Below, one piece after another: positions 43,818 to 55,400 of a stretch of 64,000 bases of DNA. Numbering within the stretch: the stretch's first letter is position 1; every line of letters starts with the position of its first letter. The notes under the pieces are model-generated. The model did no database searches and had not been told where the DNA came from. It saw only the letters and a list, made by a program, of their open reading frames with translations. The translations under genes were made by a program, and so were the position numbers. Where the stretch lies: assembly GCA_030248065.1 (NCBI GenBank), contig JASAMV010001249.1, positions 62,001-126,000 of the forward strand, read 5' to 3'. The DNA is from Rhynchonema sp. JSB1_4 (taxonomy: Eukaryota; Nematoda; Chromadorea; Monhysterida; Xyalidae).

Positions 43818-46800
43818 ATGAGATTGCTGGATCAACTGTTGTTTTGTGCCGTTGCATATTTCGGGTCTGTATTCGCCCCGCCCCCACGACATGCACCGCC
43901 AGCACAACAGCAGGAGACAACTGTTGGGCCACCCGGTGCTGAAGGCGTTCGTAAATCCATTGCATTTTATCCATAGTTTTTTAGACACTTAGGTACACTT
44001 TGCTTGCACCTAAAACTTCAGAATTGCGCCTAAAAATTGGAGGGTTCGGTGCAAGTTACACCTAGATTTTTGGAAACCAACAAGTGTCTTACTTGTGATT
44101 TTTATCCGTTATTCTGGCCCTAGCTCGTTCGTACAAAACTTGCAAAAATTTCGCTGCGCGGCTTATTCATACGTTTCCTAAGCTTCTGCAATCGAATTTG
44201 CAGCTTAAAAATCAGCGTTGTGGTCAGGAACCAGGGTTTTTCTTTTCAAATTCAACTCATATCTGATCCAAAATTTCACTTGCCGAAATCAAACTTCACA
44301 CTCAAAATAATGCAAAATGAGCTGCATACATTCATTGCAAGATTTGGTATTAATTTTAACAATGACAATGTGGTTGCAGATGATGAATCTCGAATACGAG
44401 CGGTATCTGATGGAGGTGGTGAAAATTCTCGAAAAAGATGACGCATTTCAGGAAAAACTAAAAGGGCTTTCAGAAGACGACATCAAAGTAACGTTGTTTT
44501 CTGCTGACCATGTCCGATACTATCGTTAATCGTATTTTGTCTGTGCAATTTCAGTCCGGTAAAATCTCCGAGCATGTTGATCAGCTTGGTCCTGACATTC
44601 GCTCGAAACTCAACGAAGCCAAAATGAAGGAAATTGAGAGGCTAAAAAAGGTCCGTTTCGGATTATTTGCCCTATTCAACTCCCCATTGCGCAATACACC
44701 AGCAGTTTTGTATGCGCATGCAATTTTACTCGTGCAGAATTGAGCGTCGTTGTGTACCCTGTTCTTTGTTCTCAGTTCCACAATGCCATGAGAGCGGTAA
44801 TTTAGCCTTCAAAAGCTTCTCCAGGCCCAGAGAGTTACTTTCCAGGCACTTATGTGCAATTCCTGTCACATTTCTCCGAGTTGCACTTGGCCGTTACCCT
44901 TTTGTGTGCACATGTGTGTTGCGGTGCTGTTTATTGCGATGCTCATCAAAAACACTTGCTGAAAATTTGTAGAATTCGGTTTTTGTATGAGTTGGGAAAA
45001 CCGGGGATTGATTCTGACAAATTTGTTTTTACGCGCTTATTGCTCTATATTTTAAGGTGATCGAGCGTCAGATGGAGCTGGAAGGTGCTGAAAACCTCGA
45101 TTTCGACAAACATATAGCGCATATTGAAACGTCAGATCTGAAAGATTTCGGAAAAGAGGATCTCAGAAAGCTGGTCCAACGAGTGAGTGTGCCCTTGAAC
45201 TGCGCTAGATTTGTTTAATTTTTTTCACATCGGAACTTTGTTTTTCAGACTGTGGCTGACCTGGATGAGCTTGACAAACAACGACAGGGTGATTTTAAAG
45301 AATACGAAATGAAAAAGGAGGCCGAAAGGTGTCTATTGTTTTCATTGGTATGCAGTGCCGATGGCATAGTTGCTCGGTTGAGCTAGCTAGTCTAACTGAG
45401 CCGGGGTACGGAGTTGGCAATTTTTACTCAGAAAATGCCCGTGATTAACAGCTCTTGAAATTTTTTGTGATAGTGGTGGCCGATGGCGGCTTCAGTCATG
45501 ATTGTTTCATTTCAGGAGACACAAGTTGGCGCAAATGAACGAAGAGGCGCGCAAGAAGGCCGAGAAGGAGTACGCAGAAATGCAGGCGAAACACAAGAAA
45601 CACGATAAAGTCAACCATCCCGGCGGCAAACAACAGTTGGAAGAGGTATTGTTTGAGTATTTGTTGTTTTGAGGCACGCAGTCTATTTTATTTTCTTCTG
45701 TGCGCTGCTTCAGAATGCCCGGTGCTGATTTTAAACTTATAGATAGATCGGACATGTGTTAGTCACCCGTCACCACGTAGCTTTGTTGACACTGTCAAGG
45801 ATGTGTTGAGAATTTAATTGATGCCGCAAATTTTAGCCAGCGTAGTAGTTGTTAATAGATCCAAAATAAACAACTTTTACCATGGTCACACACAGTTATA
45901 ACGTTTCTCAATAGCGTTCATTCCAAAAATTCCCGCTCCGTTCACAGTCTTTGTCACCGGTTGCTGTTCAATGTGAAGAAAAAGAGCAACGGTCAATGAT
46001 TTTGCAGGTTTGGGAGGAGAAAGATCACATGGATCCATCGAATTTCGATCCGAAAACGTTCTTTCGTCTGCACGACATCGACGGCAATGGATTCTGGGAC
46101 GAACACGAGCTCGAGGCGTTGTTCCAGAGTGAATTGGACAAAGTCTACAATGACACTGAGAGCGGCTATGACCCGCGGGAAAGGTGCGCGAAAGGCGAAG
46201 ATCTGTGCCTTGTACATAAAGCAACCCATTTTTAGGACTCACCCGACGGGTAATAGTTTTCTGTGGCCTGAAACAACTTTTGCTACTACCGTAGTATTTC
46301 TTAGCAACATTTTGGTCCCATTCTGCACTCTGCAGCAAAGCACCAAATCGCACTGTTTATTTTGGTTATTGTGGTCGTGAGTGACCAAAAATGGTTTCGT
46401 TCATGTAACTAAAAAATAGGGGGCTAGCTGGCGCCCTTGACCTTCACAGTCGGAATAAATTTTGTGATTGTAAAAGTAAAATTCACGACGAAGCGTCTCC
46501 CAATAAGATTAAAAATCGAATTTTTTGCAGAGAGGAAGAAATGGCACGAATGCGTGAGCACGTGATGAAGGAGATGGACAAGAACAAGGACCGCGTCGTG
46601 TCGATGCAGGAATTTCTGGCCGACGCCCAGACGGAGGAGTACAAGACCGACCAGGATTGGCAAACGTTGGATCAACAGGTATTACACATACAGTAGGAGG
46701 TGGTGGGTGCAAGTAGATAGAGAGCGTTATGTATATGTACATGTCAACCTTTGGCAAGCAGACACCCGACGGTAATGGCGTTTGTCAATATTTGTTTGTT

Positions 46801-48916
46801 ACCAATTTACGAAAGATTTTTGGAACTCTAACTGTGATTGGCCGCCATAGAAGTTGCTCAATGGTCGTCGGGGCTCAATATTAGAGTACCACGTCGATGA
46901 GAAAAAATTCGCGCTTCACGCAAAAGCCTGACAAACCTCGCTTCCGGGCACGTTTGCCAAAGGTTGATTTGGCCACGACTGTTGCTGCTTTGCTCCATTA
47001 TGGTCACAGTTCTGTTAGACAATTTGTGTGATAACCTCTGATCTGAACGTTGTCGAAATTGTCAAGTCCGCTTTTGTCCACTTTTTCTGCCAACAAAAAG
47101 CCAATGTTTCACTGTGGACTGGCTGGCTCTAAGCAGATTGGTGCGGCATTTCAGTGAGTCATCCTCGTTTTCTTTAACCTGGTCAAGTTAAGTTATGTGA
47201 TTGTCTAGTGCATCCCTTCTTTCTGTCTGAGTCTGACCAAGCGTCGAGCCAAAGCTGTCGCAATGCTTCATTATCGATTGTCACTATGAACCCTTTCTAT
47301 GACCCCACTGCCCCCCTTAGCAGGCACCCGCATACAGCCCTGAAGAACTGGCCAAATACGAACAAGAATATGCGCGGGCAATGGGCTGGGATCAGCAATA
47401 TCCAACGCAATACCATCAAGGACAGCAGCAGGGCGGCGCCGGACTGGTCGGTTGATGTTTCAATTTTTACTTATTGCGATTGTGACTGGGCGGCTTTTTC
47501 TTTTTATCGGGACGTTTCTCTTGATTTGGGTCAATTTTTCTTGACGGGTTTTGCTCGTTTCCTTTCAGCCACCAGTGCCAGGCGAGCACGCACAACCACA
47601 TCATGGACAGGTGGGAGGCATGGTTTTTTGCTCTTCTGTTCCTCTGTCTTGTGAATTTTCGGGAAAAACATGATATGTCTGTCGCCGCGAACGTAGTGTT
47701 TCTCATGTTTTCAGCCTCCGATGGGTGGTCAGGGTCATCCTAATCAGGGCATGCCGCAACAGGTAGTTATTTTCAGCTTCTGTTCTCTTTTTTTTGACTT
47801 TTTGGATCCGAAACACCACAGATTCTGTTGTTGACCGGGTGAACATGAGAACGTTGTTTGCTCGAAAAACGAAAACTCAAAATTATCAATTCCAGCCAAT
47901 GGGCCATGCTGACCCGTACCAAGGCCAACAACATCCAAATCAGGGCATTCCACAGCAGCACCATCAGGTTACGATTGTTTTTTTCTGTCCTTCTGTATCG
48001 GAGGACCTCGAATGTGTTCTCTTCACATCCAGGACTATCAGTTTCATCAAAATAAAATGTGTGTTCTCTTTACAGCCCCCACCCGGCCATCCCGATCAAT
48101 ATCAGGGCCAACAACATCCAAATCAGGGTATGCCTCAACAACATCAACAGGTTGGATGTTTATATTTCTCAACGTTTTCGGGCTCCGAATTTTGTGGCGC
48201 TTTCATGTTCACAACAATGTTTGAACGAATTTTCGGGATAAGTTTCTGTTATAATGTTGCAGCCTCCACAGGGCGGTCATCCCGACCAATATCAGGGCCA
48301 GCAACATCCCAACCAGGGTATGCCACCACAGCAACACCAACAAATGGTCAGTTTGAGTTTGTTTATCGCTTTTAAGATAATCTATTTTCTTTCATAAAAA
48401 AACCTTGCAAATGGTGTCATTTCACATTTTAGCCTCAACACCCGCAACAAGGTGGTGTTCCGCCACAGCACCAGCAACAACAAATGCCACAACATGTTAG
48501 TGTTCGCCAGTAGCGTAGGAGAAGGGTACCTGCTGCAGGTGAGGGAGAAGGAAGAAGATACTCATAAGAAGGGAAAAGGGGCCCTAAATCGCAAGATTTT
48601 TACTCTCGAACACTTCAAAAGTGAAAAAAATCGCGCGGTTCGCGCGTCAAATACACGCATTTTCACTGGCCTCTGGTGGCTTCTGGGACAAAAAAGTCAA
48701 AATTTTCGCGCGCTCCCCGCGCGTATGCTGATTTGACTGATAGGTGCGGAATTTTGAACGAGCACTAGATAAAACCGACGTTGTATAAATAGACAAGCAC
48801 GGGATAAAAATGAGCTTTTGTCCAGGTACCCTAAATTCAGGCCCAGCTACACCACTGGTATTTGTTTTAATTTCATTTGTTTTTATGTTTTTCATTTTTT
48901 GTCGTTTCAGCATTGA
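43818..48916 (+). CDS. NUCB1: Nucleobindin with expanded exon-encoded glutamine-rich tail
   Basis: This is a Golgi/ER-lumen calcium-binding protein. Exons: 43818-43946, 44380-44487, 44555-44650, 45057-45182, 45249-45328, 45516-45645, 46008-46183, 46531-46678, 47321-47446, 47569-47610, 47715-47762, 47896-47967, 48076-48150, 48263-48346, 48433-48495 and 48911-48916. The sum is 1509 nt (502 aa; vertebrate proteins 420-461). It has a signal peptide (MRLLDQLLFCAVAYFGSVFA), the nucleobindin segment YERYLMEVVKILEKDDAFQE and a basic, charged helical region. The two canonical EF-hand loops are DIDGNGFWDEHE and DKNKDRVVSMQE. AYSPEELAKYEQEY follows, in the place of the vertebrate leucine zipper. The tail is P-P-x-G-H-P-D-Q-Y-Q-G-Q-Q-H-P-N-Q-G units, one per exon. 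Reading through the last donor would give VSVRQ and stop at 48511-48513, an alternative end. The final two-codon exon is uncertain. Confidence 0.92.
43972..44215. mobile_element. Left-end fragment of the 2.5-kb hAT-like element family
   Basis: CATAGTTTTTTAGACACTTA followed by TTGCACCTAAAA and a CGCTGCGCGGCTT segment matches 11424-11650 in order, with substitutions. The right end is missing. It lies in nucleobindin intron 1. Confidence 0.65.
47569..48495 (+). repeat. Array of six in-phase repeat exons in nucleobindin
   Basis: Six consecutive exons of 42, 48, 72, 75, 84 and 63 nt are all multiples of three and all start and end in phase 0. Each begins with CC(A/T/C) and encodes variants of PPxGHPDQYQGQQHPNQG followed by MPQQ and H/Q residues. 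Introns of about 100-130 bp separate them and do not look alike. Confidence 0.85.
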
Positions 48917-50716
48917 GATCTTCAAATGAACGGGTTTGCGCGTCCTACTTGTCTGCACAGGCATCGCACATATCTTTTGATAATAACATCACTCGGTTAC
49001 AGTATTTTTCTGACGTTAAACGTAAGTGATTTCGATTTCTTTCTCTGAGCTGATTTCGAATTGAGTCGGCATCATTTGAGATTTTTGTGTCATCAAAATC
49101 TGCGAAATTGTTCCTTGTGTTGTGATCTCGAATTGTGATATAACAAAATATTTTAATTCACTCGCCAATCAGATGTTTATTGCAACATGACGACTTGTAT
49201 TGTCATCGAAGTTAGGTCAAAAACTTACCGTTCGAACTTGCTCCACTCCACGTTCTGGTTATTTGCAGTATTTTACTATTTGTACATTATCACTGCTTTT
49301 AAGATTCTTCCCAACTACTCCAGCCTCTTGCTTTACAGTTTTTCACTCGCGTTGCTTATATTGTATTTTATTGTAAATATGTAGGTGGACTGCTTGATTT
49401 TGGTGCTTTTAAGTTTTATACGGTAGGTATAATATAGAATAAAGGATCTGCTGTTTTGAACTTGTACTGAATCGATTGTGATTTCCCCTAATTTGTGCCC
49501 CACTCGTGTGTGGTTGGGTCTTCTTTTCACAGATTCTAATACTAAATAAATACTGCTGAGTTTTTTGGGAACCGTGGGAACTCTCTTCCTTGCTGCTATT
49601 GTAATTGTTTCATAATAACCATCTGCTGATTTCACTTGTTTCCTTTCAGTTTCTTTTTTTGCTATCTCACATTGTGATTGCTTGGATTGCCCACTGCATT
49701 GATCTAAATTTGGAACCAATCCAATCTTTTTTTCAATCAAGTGTAAGAACTGTGATGATGTTTCAGACATAAGACAGGGTAAGAAGGAGATGCTCGCAGT
49801 TTTCGACGTTTGCGTTGACCGCAGTTCGTTTGCAAAATCATATTACGGAATCATAAAAAAGACGTCACACACTTTCGTAGTTTTGACAGATAATCTTCAA
49901 AGGATGATAACATCCTGACTTTGTGATGTTGCGCGCATAAATGCAATTCTGTACACCATTTGCTTTTTGAAACCTCTGAGTCTTAGGCCGACCTTAGAGC
50001 CCGATACGTATACATGCGTAGGTATAGTGTACCGTCTAAACTATGTTGAATTGTGTATGTACAGTGTCTACAACGCAATACTCAATTTGGGAAATTTTAT
50101 TTTTGAGCGAAAGAAAAACGAACTTTGAAACTTACACAGTTCACGCATAAGCACGTCACATCAGCAAGGACAATTACAGAAAAGCCGTTGGGTCAGAAAG
50201 AATATCCCAAGGAAAGCGAAACGAGACATTTCATTCAACGCTAAACTTCTGTGCGTGGATGACGGACTGTTTCAGAAGAGAACAACGCATGATAGGATTA
50301 TTATACTCTTAGTGAAACAGCGCTGTCAACCTGGCCAAGATCCTATTGAAAACACTCAAAAAGCTGAGCACTCAATGCAGATTTTGGCTTTTTAGTAAGC
50401 GACAGGGGCAGAGGCGTAATAAAATCACAAACATAAAAATAAGCAAGCAACATGCTGGGCCAGCAAATCACTGTATGGACATGCCACGTCCAGAATCAAA
50501 AACAAAATATTGCACATAAAAATCACACAAAATGTGTAGAAATGCACACAAAAATGACGCACTTTGGTGAAACAGTTGAACAATATAAATGCACATTTTT
50601 TGAGAAAAGTATGAAATTTTTGAATTTTTACAAACTCACGGTGCTTTGGCATAGTTTCGATAAAATGAGACACTTCGGAAAAAGACATTGCACAGTTTGA
50701 AGATTCAAGTTTGGGG
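48917..50716. other. Intergenic DNA after nucleobindin
   Basis: This AT-rich stretch probably begins with the nucleobindin 3' UTR; a plus-strand AATAAA occurs at 49438-49443. An open frame of 65 codons at 49187-49384 with hydrophobic segments and one of 145 codons on the minus strand (49770-49333) have no recognisable domain. I do not treat them as genes. Confidence 0.4.
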
Positions 50717-51961
50717 TAAGGGCGAACTTAGGTTAAATCCGGAATCCGGAATCCGGAAATAATTACATGCAAAAATAATGAACTATTTCCGGATGCAGAA
50801 CACCACCTGCGTTTTCCGGAAATATTTCCGGATTCCGGTTTCCGGATGAAATTTTGGTTTTGCGTTTTCCGGAAATATTTCCGGATTCCGGATTCCGGAT
50901 GAAATTTTGGTTTTGCGTTTTCCGGAAATGAAGTCTGGACGTCAAGTCATCAGGTCCCTCGAACGAACAAAGAATATTTATGTCCAATAGGAATTTAAAA
51001 CGCACATGGTAATGATTGTGTACATTGTCGTTCTGTCGTTGAGTCTTTTGTTTATTGTTGGATTTGTTCGCATTGTGTCGTCTCAATGAAAAATGATCAA
51101 TTTAGTTGGGTTATTGCTGAAATAAAGTTTTCTAGCGGAGGTCAGATCAAATTGGTGAACATTTTTATACGGTAATGCCAAATATTTTGAACAGACCTCA
51201 ACATGGTGATAACAGTTATGGAAATTAGCCTGTACTGTATTACATGACTATGAAACAATCTGTCCTGTATTGTCGCAAACTTTTTAATCAAGTTACTCGC
51301 TCACCTGCACCACCCGCACTTTTTGCCTACCGTACCTTGCTGTTCATCAAAGAATTTGGTTGTAGGTTAGCAGAAGTTCGCCCTTGTACCTACCTACATC
51401 TGCAGTTTATCTGTTCATTTGTTTGTTACGATGCATATCTCATCATATGCGACTAAAATGACGTTTCACATTCGTGAACAAAATGCAGTTAAAAACAACA
51501 AGGTATTAAATCTGGAGCAAAAGTCACATCGCTTACAATAAACTTGCACCAAATACTTAAAAAAGTGATTGGTTTGAAAAAGCAATGTATCCCTAGATCG
51601 TGTTATGTAATTTAAACAAATCAGCAACAAAGGTCATAGCGCAGCTTAATGTAATGTATAGTATGTATTTATCAGGTGCATAAAATTGTATAACAAGGAG
51701 CGAACACATCAACGACAACTCCGAACAGCAGTTTCTGCGTGCTGTTTGGTCGAAATATTTCCGGAAAACGCAAAAATAAAATAGTCATCCGGAATCCGGA
51801 ATCCGGAAATATTTCCGGATTCCGGTTTCCGGATGAAATTTTGGTTTTGCGTTTTCCGGAAATATTTCCGGAAAACGCAAAAATGAAAAAGTCATCCGGA
51901 AATCGGAATCCGGAAATATTTCCGGATTCCGGATTCCGTGTTCTACCTAAGTCCGCCCTTA
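50717..51961. mobile_element. CCGGAAATATTTCCGG foldback element (1.25 kb)
   Basis: Terminal inverted repeats are TAAGGGCGAACTTAGGT on the left and, inverted, TAAGGGCGGACTTAGGT on the right. Inside each end is a block of short palindromic words (CCGGAAATATTTCCGG, GGAATCCGGAATCCGG, TTTTGGTTTTGCGTTTTCCGG-like) at 50735-50935 and 51752-51945, in opposite orientations. The AT-rich middle has no coding sequence. No clear target duplication was found. Confidence 0.7.
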
Positions 51962-52461
51962 TACATTGCGAAAGACTTCTGGTTACATCATAATCATATT
52001 GCTGGCAATTCGATTTGTGAAACACAACAATACTATTGCAGTTAGGTTATTTGAAAAAAAATTGGAGCACACAGAATAACATTTGTCAAACATTAAGAGA
52101 AAAAGTGTAAAAATATAGAAAGTCTCTGTACACGATTTGACACTTTGCAGCTTAAACGAACATATTGCACGCCTGGAGGGCTATGATTTGAGGTTCACAT
52201 CACACGTATAATTTTGGAACAAATGATTGGAAAATACGAACTTCACAGCTACGCCAACAAAAATGCTATTTAGAATGTGCAATGTACTTTTTAATTAGGT
52301 AGATTTGACAAACATTGTACATACCTAAATCGCTTTAATTCTCTAAAGTGTTCGATCCGTAACAGTTTAAATTATCCGTAAAAGCAATACAGTCTTAACA
52401 CAAACAGGGTTAGTTTCTTATCTGAAGCCAAAACATTGTCGTATGACTACCATCCGATGTT
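51962..52461. other. 3' flank of the nuclear receptor gene
   Basis: About 500 bp downstream of the minus-strand receptor stop codon, AT-rich, presumably its 3' UTR. Nothing else was recognised. Confidence 0.35.
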
Positions 52462-55400
52462 TTACGGTCCACTGGCAGCTGTGTATTCATGATGGTACCC
52501 ATTGCCATTGATCAGCGGCATCATGGGTGCTTGGGACATGTTAGCACCACTGTCCACCGCGTTTTGCATAACCATCTGAAACGAACGGGTGACTGTGGGT
52601 TTTGTTTCGTTGGTGTCATGCCAAGACTTTCTTCTCCGTTCGAAAACTGGGGATTTTATGTAATTTCCTCTTAAAACTTGACAAACCGCTCATTTCCAGT
52701 GCTTAAGTTCTGCACAACTTTTTGAAGTTTTTTTGACATTAACAATTCATTTGATTTTTTCCCGGTGCAAACATTTACAAGCAAACGTCAATACGAGAAT
52801 TTTTTCTCTTTGGAGAAAATTTGGCCTGATTTCTGAAGACCGATAGTTTCAGGTATGTTTATGACAGGAGTTCGTCAACAAGAATAAATTTGAACTGCAG
52901 GTCTATATAGCATGTTTCCCAAACCCTGGCAGCATTAAGCTCAGATGAAACGTGAATAGACGTCTGACCAATTGAGCTAGGTACGCCAACGTCAGCATTA
53001 CGGTATACCTGATGTTCCTGCACCGACCCATTCAAGGTGTTTGTGTCATTCTTCGGAATGTCATAGATTTCGGCATAAAGTGGCGGCAGCTGCAAACGAC
53101 GCCAGTTGACCCGGTACCAGGATAGGACCTCGTTGTGCTTGCAGCCTGATTTGGAAAGGTGGCTTGGGTTACATGCTCTCTTTATATTAAAGCCGTCAGT
53201 TGCGATTAGACGATATGGTTGAGAATTGCTGCTCAAATAATAGAAGTCGCTGGGGTTATTTATACTCACCAACGCTTCTCAGATCGGGTATTTTCATGAG
53301 CAAGTTGGTGAACACAGAGGGATCAGACGAATGACTTCGACTGAGCTGCAGTTTGAGCGCCTCGGTCAGTTGCTCTTGTAATCGTTCAACTTGCTTGGGC
53401 TCGATCAGGGACGGCCGATCTGAAATGGTGATGTAATGCGACTCTACATTTGGTGAATAGTATGGAACGATATTTTGTTGCCAAATCTGAATATTTTTCA
53501 CGGAAAAAAAGAACTCCCCGATTATGTCCATGCCGATTGGCGATGGAAAGTTTTTGCAGCTCTGAGAAATTTTTCGCCTTTTGTGGGTGCTTTTTGATTT
53601 CCCAGCAACAGCACGAAACTATAGTTTCTCCCGTGAGCAGGGTGAGCAAGATTTGTTGTCATGCCTATATTGTCACATACACTTGAATGAAATGAGCAAA
53701 AAATTCTGTGAACTTTCAGATCGCTTTTTGAGCAAACACTCACCCTGCGACAGCAGCACAACGGCAGTGAACAGACCAACTTCACCGTCATTCAGATGCA
53801 AATTGTTGAAGCCGACGGCGAAATTAAACATCGCCGCCACCAGGTCGGGCTGCAAGTTATAATGTTTTTTTTATTTATAGCCATGATAACCAGGTCCGCA
53901 TGTTGGTAATCGATCAGCTCCAGCTCGGTCGAATCTTGGTCACGGTACTTATATGTCATCGAATCATATTCGAGTTTATGACACTATTTTTAATCAGTGT
54001 GACTGCGTTTTTCAGCTCTGCAGCTGACAAAAACTCTTTTGGCTTAGCCTCATTTGCATCATTAGCAAATCTCAAAATATCCTCAATCTCAATGCGCCCG
54101 TGACGGTTTTGAGAGAATCGAGGTAACTGGATTACCCAGCCGGTGTCGAAACCGCAGTCCGCCACGGGCAGTGCAGCCCATCGTACACACCACTCGGCCA
54201 CACACACAGACACCCACATTATAAATGAGATCCAATTGATCGCGTTGCACGAACGCTCCGTCTGACATGGTGACGCTCTGCTGCTGCAGATTGAACTGAC
54301 GAGCCACGCGCACCAGCCAGACTTCGAAGAAACCGGTCTTGATCAACACCAGTTGGTCCTCTTGCGGCAGGTTCGCGAAACCTGCAAATGTCAATAAGGA
54401 TGGTGTTATTATGACCAATGTTGTGACATGGTGTATAAATCAATACCTAAGTGCATGTTGGTGTGCTTGGGTGGGTGGGACTGGGACCACATGGCCATCT
54501 GCAGTATATTCAATTTGCTCTGACGATGACCTGGTGCACCGCCTGTCTGTGGAAACAGGTCGAAACATCAAACGATTACCCACTGTCATTACTATAAATC
54601 TATAACGGGTGTGCAGCTCCTTCGAACTGTTCCTCGTATTTTGTTTGACTGCCCAGTGGTGCATCAGGTTCAGCGTGCGATGTCTATGAACGATTAAAGC
54701 TATCGTAGTAATGTACAATGTTTTCATTAGCGTTAGTTACAGTATCCGATAGGTTTTCTTACAAAGATGCCATGTATCTACATACAGTAGGCATAAATTC
54801 CGTCAGTTGTTTCACGTCGTGTACCGGAATCGCCTTTGTCCTACAAAACTGGTGCAACAAATAGCAGTCTCCTGTCTAGGCTCTGCTCATGCACCGTTAC
54901 TAATTTGGCGACTGACACGTGTTCAAAACCAAGTACTCACACTCACATGACACGAAAACAAAGTTACCGCGCGCACTTTTTTGCATGATTTTCGGTGCAT
55001 AATTTGCATCCAGTGCACCACATACAAGAACGCATTCTCAAAGTAATATGTTTGTGGGTACATTGAATGGAATTGAACGAATTTGTGAGCGCGCGCATTG
55101 TGTGTTGACAGAAAAAGAAAAAAGTTTATGATGTAAATATCAAAATATCGAGCATTTTGACTGGCTGACGTGGCAGTTTTATTGTACATCTCAGATCTTT
55201 TTCACTGTCGCGCGTGCAGAAAGGGAGAGTATCATCATCAACAAAAAGGAATTATGCACATCGCATTGGGTGAACACAATCTACTGTAGGTATGTACTTT
55301 GAACGTGTAGTGAACACTCACTAAATTGCTTTAAGGGCTGTGCAGTACCTAAATGCAAACTCAAAGCTGGCGATAGGCAGAAGCCTGGTGGTGCTTTGAG

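Noticed and set aside
49333..49770. 145-codon minus-strand frame
   Set aside because: No recognisable domain, AT-rich composition, no supporting splice or start context; more likely chance in a 3' flank.
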